A stretch of 64,000 bases of DNA. Origin: Malurus cyaneus samueli (Eukaryota > Chordata > Aves > Passeriformes > Maluridae). Shown one piece after another: positions 63,801-64,000 of the stretch. The stretch lies in contig CM019238.1 of the NCBI GenBank assembly GCA_009741485.1, positions 10,432,701 through 10,496,700 of the forward strand, written 5' to 3'. The stretch's first letter is position 1; each line of letters begins with the position of its first letter. The notes beneath the pieces were generated by a model. It did no database searches. It was not told the origin of the DNA and worked only from the letters and a program-made list of their open reading frames with translations. The translations under genes and the position numbers were made by a program.

Positions 63801-64000
63801 GAGAAGAGATGCACCTGGAACAAGGGAGGTGTGACCCTGCCAGGGCTGTGACAGCTCTGTAACCTCTGAGTGGCCGTAGCAAAAGTATTTAGGCAGATGT
63901 TTTTCATGAGAATATATCTAAATATTGGTGCACTTTTTTGTGCCGTAAAGTGATCTGATTTTGAGATGCCATTTCCATTGTGCTTCTCTTGGGACATGCA

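Larger units (their letters stand above)
1..64000 (+). other. IL1RAPL2: Internal part of the IL1RAPL2 gene (three coding exons plus introns)
   Basis: The window appears to lie wholly inside one large + strand gene, since three collinear, phase-compatible exons encode consecutive pieces of one receptor. In the family, the full protein of roughly 690 residues has a signal peptide, three extracellular Ig domains, one membrane segment, a cytoplasmic TIR domain and a C-terminal tail. It acts at the neuronal surface in synapse formation. Only Ig1 and Ig2 sequence is seen here. Diagnostic stretches such as [20 protein letters not shown] and CKPKMWR fit IL1RAPL2; IL1RAPL1 differs at many of these positions as I remember it. 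That both window ends are still intronic is inferred from the absence of any first, third-Ig or terminal exon and from the known great size of this gene. Confidence 0.9.
52876..64000 (+). other. IL1RAPL2: IL1RAPL2 intron after the Ig2 exon (5' part only)
   Basis: This phase-1 intron starts GTAAGA and runs off the right edge. I looked for the Ig3 exon by its expected protein, with the DKPPK linker and a YWMKGEKF-like core, and did not find it on the + strand. It contains an 18-bp tandem duplication near 53.7 kb, a 14-base poly-A tract near 57.8 kb, and otherwise AT-rich unique-looking sequence. Open frames up to about 113 codons in this stretch have no recognised domain. Confidence 0.85.

Noticed and set aside
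52876..64000. Next IL1RAPL2 exon (Ig3 start)
   Set aside because: No sequence encoding the expected linker or Ig3 core after an acceptor in phase 1 was found, so the exon is placed beyond the window.
1..64000. CRISPR arrays, tRNA/rRNA genes, bacterial or phage genes, endogenous viral genes
   Set aside because: No spaced direct repeats, tRNA T-loop signatures, operon-like frames or recognisable viral proteins were found. The exon-intron structure and CR1 fragments mark vertebrate chromosomal DNA.

Overview
This window is vertebrate, almost certainly avian, nuclear DNA. It shows small exons with GT-AG junctions and correct codon phase inside long AT-rich introns, very few interspersed repeats, and two fragments that match the 3' end of the bird/reptile CR1 LINE. 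No complete gene, CpG-island promoter, tRNA, rRNA or CRISPR array can be seen. The DNA belongs to the middle of one very large gene on the + strand.

The gene is IL1RAPL2 (interleukin-1 receptor accessory protein-like 2), a synaptic-adhesion/IL-1-receptor-family membrane protein. Three consecutive coding exons are present at 35831-36104, 49979-50165 and 52722-52875. Joined, they make 615 bp and encode most of the first two extracellular immunoglobulin domains. Each exon end completes the split codon of the next exon. The protein matches remembered human IL1RAPL2 far better than its paralogue IL1RAPL1. By human numbering these are probably exons 3-5.

Layout: 1-35830 is the 3' part of the long intron before the first Ig exon. 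It holds a minus-strand CR1 fragment near 7.9 kb, a plus-strand CR1 scrap near 16.9 kb, poly-T tracts, a relatively GC-rich block at about 14.6-16.1 kb and several short tandem duplications. The introns at 36105-49978 (13,874 bp) and 50166-52721 (2,556 bp) are complete. From 52876 to 64000 runs the start of the next intron, and the third-Ig exons are not in the window. The signal-peptide exon, the transmembrane exon and the TIR exons also lie outside.

Most of the window is therefore ordinary intron. Points for a second look are the phase 1-1 symmetry of the three-exon module, a hydrophobic read-through tail after the second exon, a few AG|GT juxtapositions that could be recursive splice sites, homeodomain/POU-like motif clusters that may mark conserved enhancers, one unresolved base inside a poly-T tract, and a run of short tandem duplications and perfect hairpins. 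I found no sign of a previously undescribed system.
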